Below, in pieces: positions 5,043-13,295 of a stretch of 42,915 bases of DNA (position 1 is its first letter; every line of letters starts with the position of its first letter). Location of the stretch: IMG/VR virus record IMGVR_UViG_3300031578_000119, positions 1 to 42,915 of that record; one strand, 5' to 3'. The notes below the pieces were generated by a model. The model was not told where the DNA came from. It did no database searches and worked only from the letters and a program-made list of their open reading frames with translations. Source of the stretch: a virus. The position numbers and the translations under genes are program-made.

Positions 5043-6657
5043 TAATTACTACTGGCTAAATGCAGACAGCCGCACATTTTTATCAAGAGGGTACATTACA
5101 GAAACCCCTGAACAAAGAATCAAAGACATTGCTATTAAAGCAGAAAAGTATTTGAATATAAAAGGATTTGCAGAAAAGTTTGAACACTACATGGCTAAAG
5201 GGTATTACTCTTTGTCAACTCCAGTGTGGATTAACTTTGGTAAAGCAAAAGGATTACCTATCAGTTGTTACGGATCTAACGTAGATGACAACTTGGACAG
5301 TATATTAAATGCTGGCCGTGAAATTGGAATGATGTCTAAGTATGGAGGTGGAACTTCAGCTTACTTAGGAAACATTAGAGAAAGAGGTGCTCCTATTTCT
5401 ACTGGAGGATTTGCAGATGGACCAATTCATTATGCTAAGATATATGATACTGTGGTAGATGTATGTAAACAATCTGAAGCAAGACGTGGAGCATGTGCAG
5501 TGTACTTACCTGTAGAGCATGCGGATATCTTAGAGTTTTTAGATATTGGGACAGATGGTAATCCTATTCAAAACCTTCAATATGGTGTCACAGTTGGTGA
5601 TGCCTGGATGGAAGAGATGAAAGCAGGGGACAAAAGCAAACGTAAAGTTTGGGCCAAGATTATTCAAAACAGAAGTGAGATTGGTTTTCCATACATAATG
5701 TTTAAAGATAACTCTAATAACAATTCTCCTTATAAAGAATTAGGTCTTGAGATCACTGCATCAAATTTATGCTCTGAGATACAATTACCTACAGATAGTT
5801 ATAACTCCTTTGTGTGTTGCTTAGGATCCATTAACCTGTTGCACTGGGATGAGATTAAAGAAACAGATGCTGTAGAAACATATGTGTATTTTCTTAATGC
5901 AGTAATGGATGAGTTTATTATTAAGGCAGAAACAATGCCTGGTATGAAGAGAGCTTATAATTTTGCAAAAAATCACAGAGCTGTTGGTCTAGGTGTTATG
6001 GGTTACCATTCATTATTTCAATCAAAGCTTATTGAGTTTGACTCACTACAAGCTAAAGGTTTAAACAGTGAAATATTTAGAACACTTAAAGATAGGAGTG
6101 AGATAGCATCAAGAAAGTTACATACAGAGCATGGATACAATTCTATTAGGGATGGTTATGCTAATACTACTCTTATGGCCATTGCTCCTACTAAATCTAG
6201 TTCGTTCATTCATGGAGCGGTGAGCATGGGTATTGAGCCTATTAAGTCTAACTACTTTATTAAAGATCTTGCTAAATCTAAAACAGTATATAAGAATCCT
6301 TTCTTAGAAGCTCAATTGGAAAAGCATGGTTTAAATAATCCTAAGACTTGGCAATCTATACTTAAGAAAGATGGAAGTGTACAACATTTAGACTTTCCTA
6401 ATAAAGAAGTGTTTAAGTCTTTTGTTGAGATATCTCCTAAAGAGATTGTATTACAAGCGGCTCAAAGACAAAAGTATATTGACCAGTCACAGTCATTAAA
6501 CTTAATGATAGATCCATCTGTCTCAGCTAAAGATATAAATAAACTGTATATGTATGCCTGGGAAGAAGGTGTTAAAACTTTATACTATCAATTTAGTAAG
6601 AGTAGTGCTCAGGATTTTGCACGTAACATATTAGAATGTTCAAGTTGTGAAGGTTAA
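5032..6657 (+). CDS. nrdA: Class I ribonucleotide reductase, alpha (catalytic) subunit, short form without ATP-cone
   Basis: 541 residues. It reduces ribonucleoside diphosphates to deoxy forms using a radical delivered by NrdB. Key residues are present: C79 (LPISC) and C262 or C263 (FVCCLGSINL) as the redox pair, N245-C247-E249 (NLCSE) at the active site with C247 as thiyl radical, Y518-Y519 (LYYQF) in the radical-transfer path, and C536/C539 in the C-terminal tail (ECSSCEG) for re-reduction. The protein begins 'YYWLNADSRTFLSRGY' just before the catalytic barrel, so the N-terminal ATP-cone of the roughly 760-residue E. coli type is absent. Short alpha subunits of this size are normal in Bacteroidota, so I do not regard it as truncated. 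It starts inside the preceding small gene and overlaps the next by 11 nt. Confidence 0.95.
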   Translation: MEYNNYYWLNADSRTFLSRGYITETPEQRIKDIAIKAEKYLNIKGFAEKFEHYMAKGYYSLSTPVWINFGKAKGLPISCYGSNVDDNLDSILNAGREIGMMSKYGGGTSAYLGNIRERGAPISTGGFADGPIHYAKIYDTVVDVCKQSEARRGACAVYLPVEHADILEFLDIGTDGNPIQNLQYGVTVGDAWMEEMKAGDKSKRKVWAKIIQNRSEIGFPYIMFKDNSNNNSPYKELGLEITASNLCSEIQLPTDSYNSFVCCLGSINLLHWDEIKETDAVETYVYFLNAVMDEFIIKAETMPGMKRAYNFAKNHRAVGLGVMGYHSLFQSKLIEFDSLQAKGLNSEIFRTLKDRSEIASRKLHTEHGYNSIRDGYANTTLMAIAPTKSSSFIHGAVSMGIEPIKSNYFIKDLAKSKTVYKNPFLEAQLEKHGLNNPKTWQSILKKDGSVQHLDFPNKEVFKSFVEISPKEIVLQAAQRQKYIDQSQSLNLMIDPSVSAKDINKLYMYAWEEGVKTLYYQFSKSSAQDFARNILECSSCEG

Positions 6658-6910
6658 AGAAAAAATACTCAAATTGTTAGCTTATAATAATAAGCTTACA
6701 CCGTATCAGAAGGTTGCATCCCGTATAGGTTATATGGGTGCAGGCTTTTTGATAGCAGCTCAGTGGACATTGCATCCGGGATTATTTATACTAGGTTTTA
6801 TATGTGTAATTGTACAGACTTCATCACGTAAGCAATGGAATCTTGTTCTTGTTGATGTAAATGGATTAATTGCTTGGACAGCACACTTCCTTAAATGCTT
6901 TTTGGCATAA
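6647..6910 (+). CDS. 87-residue small membrane protein of unknown function
   Basis: The GTG at 6647 lies inside the end of nrdA (11-nt overlap) and no in-frame ATG gives a better start until residue 29. A basic N-terminus (VKEKILKLLAYNNK) is followed by two hydrophobic segments: about residues 28-55 (GYMGAGFLIAAQWTLHPGLFILGFICVIV) and about 66-87. The loop between is QTSSRKQWN, and the protein ends HFLKCFLA. Possibly a membrane protein related to the small ones common in phage early regions. It is the last gene of the plus-strand island and converges on the holin gene. Confidence 0.6.
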   Translation: MKVKEKILKLLAYNNKLTPYQKVASRIGYMGAGFLIAAQWTLHPGLFILGFICVIVQTSSRKQWNLVLVDVNGLIAWTAHFLKCFLA

Positions 6911-6923
6911 ACTAATAGTTTAT
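6907..6923. terminator. Symmetrical hairpin between convergent genes
   Basis: ATAAACT (6907-6913) pairs with AGTTTAT (6917-6923) around a 3-nt loop. The hairpin overlaps the stop codons of both the plus-strand 87-residue gene and the minus-strand holin. A T-rich run follows on the plus strand. Its place at the convergent junction suggests a bidirectional terminator, though the stem is AT-rich and weak. Confidence 0.45.
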
Positions 6924-7333
6924 TTTCTTAATCCTTTATGATTATCAATCCTATCTAGAATTTTGTTAAGCTCATCTGTTTTTATCAAACCTGCCATTGA
7001 CGCATTCTTTAAGGCACTTATAATTTGAAGTACCATAAAGGGAACTACAATTACTTCTGATAGCCAGCCTGTTCCATCAAAACCTTTTTCTATCATAAGT
7101 ATGACTGTTAGAATTGCCAGCCATGTAAAGGTGTTCTTGGTTATTCTTAAGGCTTTATATGTTTTAAAGCCCTCTCTTTTACAGCCTGCCCACACTCCAA
7201 AAATGCCATCTAACCATAATACTGAACAAACCGCCAGGTACTGTTCCATGTTTTCCATTGATAAATCAAAAAAGTACGTACATAAGTACGTGCAAAATGC
7301 TGTTATGCTCACTAAGAAGAGTTTAGTTGTCAT
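6920..7333 (-). CDS. Phage holin (Bacteriophage holin family 4 type)
   Basis: I take the ATG at 7333 as the start, giving 137 residues. A longer reading from a TTG at 7375 adds 14 mostly polar residues and overlaps the preceding micro-ORF. Hydrophobic segments lie at about residues 3-20 (TKLFLVSITAFCTYLCTYFF), 28-45, 66-83 (TFTWLAILTVILMI) and 90-105 (VIVVPFMVLQIISAL). The motif 'LWLDGIFGVWAGCKREGFKTYKALR', with Asp then Gly-x-x-x-Ala and a basic loop, is characteristic of the phage holin 4 / toxin-secretion family. Its role is timed permeabilisation of the inner membrane. It lies 164 nt downstream of the 1927-residue gene, behind its own promoter-like motif. A separate holin-like gene exists at 656-1060. 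Confidence 0.8.
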   Translation of the reverse strand: MTTKLFLVSITAFCTYLCTYFFDLSMENMEQYLAVCSVLWLDGIFGVWAGCKREGFKTYKALRITKNTFTWLAILTVILMIEKGFDGTGWLSEVIVVPFMVLQIISALKNASMAGLIKTDELNKILDRIDNHKGLRK

Positions 7334-7397
7334 TGTTAATTTTATTTTTTTTTGATATTCCAACTGGAGTAGCAATTCTGATAGGTTTATTTTTCAT
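7323..7397 (-). CDS. Possible 24-residue leader peptide before the holin
   Basis: The ATG at 7397 lies about 26 nt after promoter-like motif B and opens a 24-codon frame (MKNKPIRIATPVGISKK, then a polar tail) ending at 7323-7325. Its end overlaps the holin ATG by 11 nt. That arrangement would couple holin translation to passage through this frame. The peptide is basic and has no recognisable family. It may be a real micro-protein, a regulatory leader, or chance; the only evidence is position and overlap. Confidence 0.33.
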   Translation of the reverse strand: MKNKPIRIATPVGISKKNKINNDN

Positions 7398-7422
7398 AGT
7401 TATTCTCAGATGTCTTTGTATC

Positions 7423-7440
7423 CTATATAATAATATACAC
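7423..7440 (-). promoter_or_regulatory. AT-rich promoter-like motif, copy B
   Basis: On the minus strand this reads GTGTATATTATTATATAG, nearly the same word as copy A (3054-3073), and lies in the 164-bp spacer between the 1927-residue gene and the holin. It overlaps the perfect inverted repeat at 7433-7455. Recurrence, orientation and placement support a promoter for the holin and its leader frame. Confidence 0.42.
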
Positions 7441-7455
7441 TTTTTTTGTGTATAT
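7433..7455. repeat. Perfect 8-bp inverted repeat with T7/A7 loop
   Basis: ATATACAC (7433-7440) and GTGTATAT (7448-7455) flank seven T. This could be an operator or an intrinsic hairpin ending transcripts of the large minus-strand gene upstream. On the minus strand, however, the A-run is in the loop and no T-run follows, so terminator function is doubtful. It overlaps promoter-like motif B, which makes an operator reading attractive. Confidence 0.4.
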
Positions 7456-7496
7456 ATCATACAAATTCCTTGATTTAACAAGAGAAACCCAATATT

Positions 7497-10400
7497 TTAT
7501 TTAATATAGAAATCAGAATTGTTAAGATAAGAATCCCATTTTTGAATAGAATATACTATTGGAAACACATCTTTAAAGTTTTTATATAATTTTAATTCTC
7601 CTTTTCTATCACCTCTTTGATATACATAATTTGAATTAGCATAAAAAGCTTCTTCATTTCCAGTTACTTTGGCCATTGAATGTTTGAAACCTCCAATAAA
7701 CAACATCTCAAAAAACTCAGACATTTCACTAACTGATCTTGATGCAGCAATTGGAGAGTTAAACATTTGTTCAACTTGCTCAAATCCTGCAAAAGACGGC
7801 ATGAATAATACAAGCTCTTTATAAATTCTATCTGCTTGATACCTTGTTAAATTCTTAAATCTCTTTTCAGTATCACTGTCATCATCATCTCCGGATAGTA
7901 TATCATCAAATAGTAAAGAAATAAACATGACACTAAACATAATACCTAAATCACCCATACTTCTATAGAAGCCAAACAACCTATTCTTAGCCCTTTGATC
8001 TATATTACCACCTTGACCATAGTCTCTAGCACCTTGCTCACCAAACTTAGCGGTTGTGTATTCTTGAACTTGTTGATCAAGATATGCTTTACCCATTGTT
8101 CTAAAGTTCATATTACCTTGGGCTAATTCTTTTCTTGCAAAATTTAAGAATGATAAAGCAGATCTATATCTACCTTCCATCCATCCTAAATTTTGATCAA
8201 AGTACTCTCTCTGGTATCTTGCTCTAATTGCTGGAGCTAACCACTTTTTAAATTGAATAGCTAAAGCGCCTAATGTATGAGATTGCAATACAATTCTATC
8301 TTCCTTAGCGTAGTTACCATGAATTTGTTTATTGACTTCTCTTATCTCATTTCTGATTTCATATCTAACCTCATCAGTATAAGTTGATTCTTGACCATTC
8401 CTTCTAATTACTGTATCAAAACCTTCTTTAATTTTATTACCATGTGTTGTTGCATCATATTCAAATGCATCATAAAATGATAATTGTTCTCCTGTTTTGC
8501 TATTCTTAAGCATAGTATCCATAAGTATGGCCATACCCACTTTAGTTTGTGAATTATATTCCGCAGCATCTTGCATTATATAACCCCATTCAGTTGCTCT
8601 ATCAAACCAACTCTTACCATCATCAGTAGCTCTACTTTGTTCACGTATGTCAGACATATTATCCATCATTCTAAACATGTCAACAAATCCCTCATACTTA
8701 CTATTAGGCATTTTTTTATTATAGTCTGCTTTAGCTAAACCTGGTATAATCCCTAATGTTACTACGTCAAGTAAATCTTCTGCACCACCATGTGCCGTTC
8801 TTTGAACTAATCCTGGGATAGCTCTTTTATTAAATTCCCAAGTTGCTCTTTTAAATGATTTTTGGCTGTAAAATCTTCCACCAATGGACTCAATATTATT
8901 ATTTATTCTACCAATTAAGTAGTTATTAAAGTTACCAAATGGATTAAATGCTACATATGATAAAGATGATAGTTGAATAAGACCATCTGCAATTTTATCT
9001 ACAGTACCCTTTGTAATGTTTTCATTATCATAATGAATCATAGACATAAACTTCTTAGCTCTACGTACTACATTTTTTTCTTGTGTACTTGTATTTGCTT
9101 TAGTCCCTAGATTTTCAACAACCTTATCTTTTATTTTTGCTGTTAAATTTAATCTCATGCCTGGAGCTGGAGTATACGTTCTTTGCTCTATAACTTTTAC
9201 AAAAGCCTTTAACGTGTCATCTACAGCACCCATTGTTTCATAGTTTTGGGCCATAGCACTAAACTTAAGTAAACTAGATGCCATATCTGTACTAACTTGA
9301 CCTCTACTTGGTGTAGCTCTTAACCTTACCATTTTACCATTTAATACAGCTATTTCCTTCTTGTATCTCTGATCTTGGATTTCATTCTTTTTATACTTTG
9401 ATTGCAAGAGATCAATCTCTTTTTGCAAATCAGCCATATCAGAATCAAGCTTAGGTCTACCTGTATAGTAGATAGGCATCTGATCAATGATATAACCTTC
9501 ATTATCTAGTATAACATTTTTTTGAGTAGAAGTTTGTTGAAACATATTCCATGCTCTACTCTCTGACATACTAGCGTACAACTTAGTATACAATGTTCCA
9601 TTGTCTTTTACTTCAGACATTAATTTATTCTGTACTAATGGCACTCTACCAAGCATGTTTGATGCTTGACCAATTGGAATTTTCTTTAATAAGTCTTTCT
9701 CATACATATCTACGTATAAGTTATAGAACTCTCTTTGAGCAACAGACTTGGCATCAGTACCAGACATTATAGCATCATACTTTGGATTTGCCATATTACG
9801 TCCGTCAAGTGTAGTAAGAAGTATTTCTCTAAACTCTACTTTTGGAACCATCATATCTTGACGGTCTTCTATAATCTGTCCTGTTGCTACACCTTTTACT
9901 CTTACTGCTCTAGTATATTCTATTGGCTCATAGTATCTTGCAACATAAGCAGCATACTCTCCATCTGAAACATTCTTTTTCTTTTCCCAGCTTCCTCTAG
10001 TATTACTTTCAGCACCTGGTCTCCATACTTCATATTGGTTTCTTATATCTATAAACTTTTGTGTATATTTATGATATTGCCCTGAAGGACGCAGTGATCC
10101 ATCATCTCTTTTTTCCTCAGCCATATAGAAGTCTCCATATGCTTTTTTCTTGGCAGCTAAATCTTTATTATATTCTATATCCTCTGCACTTGCTTTTTCT
10201 AAATCATATACAGGTCTATACTGATAAGGTGTACCTTCATTGTCATATAATACACTCCTAAGAGAGTTTTGTATAGCCCAGTATTGCTCACCTACTTTTG
10301 TTACATATCTACCGTTAAATGTACCGTCTGCATCAAACTCCAACATGAAATCATAAAGCTTATCAAGTTTTAGTTCAGGTGATAGTTTAGCAAGCTTTTG

Positions 10401-13280
10401 ACCTGCCGCTCTAATAACTGTTTCCCTTTGAGCAACCAAATCAAGTAATTTTTGATTTTGTGCTTTTCTTATCTTATCCATTGTTGCCAACAAGATGTCA
10501 GGAGAAGTAGCCATATCCTTCGTTTGATATTCTGTATCACTTATATCTGCAGCTTTTTCCATTAAAAGCTCTAGATCTTTTTCAGTAAACAAACTGTTCT
10601 TCCCTCCAAAATCATTACTTGATTTTAACCTAACCATTTCTTTTACATAGTCTTTTAATGCAGTACCTACTATTCCTCCTGTGTCAGTACCAGCACCACT
10701 AAGTAAATTAAATTGTTGTTGTAATGATAGGATTAGATTCTTTTGAGATTTGTTTAATCCTTTCAAATCATTAAGTATAAACAAACCTTCAAATGTCTTC
10801 ATGTACTTATCAAAGTTCAATACATAAGAAACATACTCTGGGGAGTTTATATTTTTAGGATCATCAATGTAATTTCTAAAATCTTTTACTTGTGATAATG
10901 CATCTAATAGTACTTCAGATAAAGCTGTGGATTGACCTTTCACACCTCCAGCCATAGCTAAATTTATATATGCTATTGTTTTAGATATTTGATCAATCTC
11001 ATTCTCTTTTGTTGATTCCATATATATATTGGACTTCAACATAGGAATCATATCTCTTTTTTCAATAAGAGCTTTTTGATATGTATCTAATAAACCTGCG
11101 GCTGCATTATATTCATCATAATTTTCTGCTGCCTTTTTATCTGCTTCAGTAGTTTCATCTACTTGATCTTTACCATTCCATATTTTATTATATGATCCTT
11201 CCTGTTCTTGTTCTAACTTACTTTTTTGATAGGAAGTTATTGCTGCTGGTACAAGTGCATCAACTAAATTAAGGTTCTGGCTTATTGGATGAGGAACCCA
11301 TCTATCAAAGTTTATTGAACCATCAAATACTTGATCAACTCCCGTGCCTTCTATACCTACTTTAAAATGTATTGTAGATGTTGCCCATTCATCATAAGAT
11401 ACTTCGTACCCCATGTTTTCTGCCATTCTTCTATAAACATTTACCTGTAAATTATGCTGTTGTTCTGTAGAAAGTTCAGTAGATAACCCTTGCTGTTTTA
11501 AAACACTATCATTTTCTAAAGCATAGAATCTCTCTTTATACTGATTTCCTAAACGTTTTCCTTTTTTATCATTAAGTGGAACCTCTTTGCTTAGTTCATT
11601 CTTTGTAGTCTTAAGATCCATGATATTAACTCTACCATGTTGATCTATAATAAATACATCTGCTGTACCTGCCATCTTAGATGCTTCATCAAACAAAACA
11701 ACTTGAGATAAAACAATTGCTCCTTTCATTTTTAGACTATCCATAATACTACCTAAAGTATCATATGTGTCTTTGGCTGCCTCTTTAGATATATTATTTG
11801 TTTCTAATGCAGCATATGAATCTTCAAAAGAAAGATTTGCAATAACACCATCTAACAATGTATCTACTTCATTACCAATGTCTAAATTTATTTGATGGGC
11901 AATTTGTTTATCCTTTGAAAGCTTTCCTTTTATTGCTGTAGTTACTGATGTATATACTTTTTCAGAATCATTAGAGTTTATATATGTATGATTTTCTTTA
12001 TTAAGTGTGACAATAGAATCTCCTTCAGCTGCATCCTTTACTGATGCTGAGAGAGAGTCAACCATACCTGAGTTCTCAGCCAGTGCTACATTAAACAGCT
12101 GCATTATAATAGGCTTCTGTGTATCATTAGCTCTTTCTAATGCATCTTTAACTTGTATTAATTTAGCTGGAGATAAACTATATCTAAGTTTACCATCCAC
12201 TCTTTTTTCTAATTTAAACTGTATGCCTTCTGTATTAAGTAATTTAGCTACATCACTAAGTGTTGTACCTGGCTTAATAGCTGATACCGGAAGTTCTCTT
12301 CCAGTAATGTATTTGTTTAAGTTTTCTATTACACCTTTAAACCATTCAATAACCTCTTTAACTTTTGCTAAGAAGTTTTTTGTTGGTGTAGTTTCATATT
12401 CTTTTTTGAAGTGTCTTGATAATGCCTGCGTTACAATTTCAAGATCTCTTTCAGTATCACTGAAATTTCTTGTACTGCTGTTGTAAGCATCTTCAATTTG
12501 TGCGGTTAACTCAGGAAAATTCTTAACTGCTTCATCAAGTAGTGAATTAAACAGTTCTTCATTATCCATCTTTATTGCATCTATAAAAGGATGCAACATT
12601 TCTTCAATAGCTATTTCATCTGTAACTCTACCTTTTATTAGATAAGCTACACCATCCATATAAAAAGAATTTACTTCATTGAAAGCAACATTGTTGGTTT
12701 TAGTTTTTGGTAATGATTCATACATTACTTTAGCTTGAGCAACAGACAACATTTTAACTTGTACCTGCGGAAACATTCTCTTAAGATGCATGACTACAGC
12801 TCTGGATCTGTTAGTATCCCAAGACCTTGATTTTTCTAGTATATCTCTGGCTGAAAATATATCATTATTAGCTTCTATTCTATAACTCTTTGGTGTTCTA
12901 GTTACAGAGAAAGATTCTCTTGGTATATTATTAATGTCTAAATACCTGTAAAATCTTTTTAGATTACTTTCTAAAAAGGCTTCATCATATGATTGAGTAT
13001 TAGGATTAGAATTATTAATTAAAAACTGACCAGCTAAATTACTTCCTATTCTTTCTCTTCTTAAATTGTCAAGAACACTTTCACCAAAAGCTTGAGTCTT
13101 TAGTGAAAATGCAATGTTTTGATCCTTAACCATTGTCTGAGCTTGGACAACACTAGGAAACACATCAGAATCATTAACACGTTGCCAGTCATTAATAACT
13201 TTAGACGTTTTGATATCAGAACCATATTCATCCTTTAATGCTTGGTATCCCGGATCATTTCTATTATAACATTTAGCCAT
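7497..13280 (-). CDS. 1927-residue virion/cargo-like protein with PD-(D/E)XK nuclease and degenerate zincin motif
   Basis: A multidomain giant protein. Around residues 205-300 is a metallopeptidase-like region in which the expected HExxH reads E226-E227-M-L-H230, so the first metal His is replaced. At about residues 430-640 is a RecB/Cas4-type nuclease domain: NHTY, then YTSVTTAIKG, AGTAD541VFIID, MD555LK557TTK, and a Q-containing helix (QQHNLQVNVYRRM). D541, D555 and K557 form the PD-(D/E)XK centre. The middle is long, helical and charged. The C-terminal part has a hydrophobic segment at about 1778-1795 (FSVMFISLLFDDIL), followed by an Asp run. It lies 15 nt after the RNA-polymerase gene, in the same transcript. 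In crAss-like phages giant proteins in this position are packaged and ejected. The nuclease could degrade host DNA or act in genome entry; both are inference. Confidence 0.75.
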   Translation of the reverse strand: MAKCYNRNDPGYQALKDEYGSDIKTSKVINDWQRVNDSDVFPSVVQAQTMVKDQNIAFSLKTQAFGESVLDNLRRERIGSNLAGQFLINNSNPNTQSYDEAFLESNLKRFYRYLDINNIPRESFSVTRTPKSYRIEANNDIFSARDILEKSRSWDTNRSRAVVMHLKRMFPQVQVKMLSVAQAKVMYESLPKTKTNNVAFNEVNSFYMDGVAYLIKGRVTDEIAIEEMLHPFIDAIKMDNEELFNSLLDEAVKNFPELTAQIEDAYNSSTRNFSDTERDLEIVTQALSRHFKKEYETTPTKNFLAKVKEVIEWFKGVIENLNKYITGRELPVSAIKPGTTLSDVAKLLNTEGIQFKLEKRVDGKLRYSLSPAKLIQVKDALERANDTQKPIIMQLFNVALAENSGMVDSLSASVKDAAEGDSIVTLNKENHTYINSNDSEKVYTSVTTAIKGKLSKDKQIAHQINLDIGNEVDTLLDGVIANLSFEDSYAALETNNISKEAAKDTYDTLGSIMDSLKMKGAIVLSQVVLFDEASKMAGTADVFIIDQHGRVNIMDLKTTKNELSKEVPLNDKKGKRLGNQYKERFYALENDSVLKQQGLSTELSTEQQHNLQVNVYRRMAENMGYEVSYDEWATSTIHFKVGIEGTGVDQVFDGSINFDRWVPHPISQNLNLVDALVPAAITSYQKSKLEQEQEGSYNKIWNGKDQVDETTEADKKAAENYDEYNAAAGLLDTYQKALIEKRDMIPMLKSNIYMESTKENEIDQISKTIAYINLAMAGGVKGQSTALSEVLLDALSQVKDFRNYIDDPKNINSPEYVSYVLNFDKYMKTFEGLFILNDLKGLNKSQKNLILSLQQQFNLLSGAGTDTGGIVGTALKDYVKEMVRLKSSNDFGGKNSLFTEKDLELLMEKAADISDTEYQTKDMATSPDILLATMDKIRKAQNQKLLDLVAQRETVIRAAGQKLAKLSPELKLDKLYDFMLEFDADGTFNGRYVTKVGEQYWAIQNSLRSVLYDNEGTPYQYRPVYDLEKASAEDIEYNKDLAAKKKAYGDFYMAEEKRDDGSLRPSGQYHKYTQKFIDIRNQYEVWRPGAESNTRGSWEKKKNVSDGEYAAYVARYYEPIEYTRAVRVKGVATGQIIEDRQDMMVPKVEFREILLTTLDGRNMANPKYDAIMSGTDAKSVAQREFYNLYVDMYEKDLLKKIPIGQASNMLGRVPLVQNKLMSEVKDNGTLYTKLYASMSESRAWNMFQQTSTQKNVILDNEGYIIDQMPIYYTGRPKLDSDMADLQKEIDLLQSKYKKNEIQDQRYKKEIAVLNGKMVRLRATPSRGQVSTDMASSLLKFSAMAQNYETMGAVDDTLKAFVKVIEQRTYTPAPGMRLNLTAKIKDKVVENLGTKANTSTQEKNVVRRAKKFMSMIHYDNENITKGTVDKIADGLIQLSSLSYVAFNPFGNFNNYLIGRINNNIESIGGRFYSQKSFKRATWEFNKRAIPGLVQRTAHGGAEDLLDVVTLGIIPGLAKADYNKKMPNSKYEGFVDMFRMMDNMSDIREQSRATDDGKSWFDRATEWGYIMQDAAEYNSQTKVGMAILMDTMLKNSKTGEQLSFYDAFEYDATTHGNKIKEGFDTVIRRNGQESTYTDEVRYEIRNEIREVNKQIHGNYAKEDRIVLQSHTLGALAIQFKKWLAPAIRARYQREYFDQNLGWMEGRYRSALSFLNFARKELAQGNMNFRTMGKAYLDQQVQEYTTAKFGEQGARDYGQGGNIDQRAKNRLFGFYRSMGDLGIMFSVMFISLLFDDILSGDDDDSDTEKRFKNLTRYQADRIYKELVLFMPSFAGFEQVEQMFNSPIAASRSVSEMSEFFEMLFIGGFKHSMAKVTGNEEAFYANSNYVYQRGDRKGELKLYKNFKDVFPIVYSIQKWDSYLNNSDFYIK

Positions 13281-13295
13281 TTGATTATTCTTTAA

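Noticed and set aside
5032-6657. nrdA as a truncated pseudogene, because it is about 220 residues shorter than E. coli NrdA
   Set aside because: All catalytic and radical-transfer residues are present, and short alpha subunits without an ATP-cone are normal in Bacteroidota.
7334-7375. Longer holin start at the TTG at 7375
   Set aside because: The added residues (LLQLEYQKKIKLT) are not typical of the family; the ATG at 7333 gives the usual length and starts just before the first membrane segment.
12007-12486. 159-codon plus-strand frame opposite the 1927-residue gene
   Set aside because: It lies wholly antisense within a coherent domain-bearing gene, and its Ser/Leu-rich product is what the complement of such codons gives.
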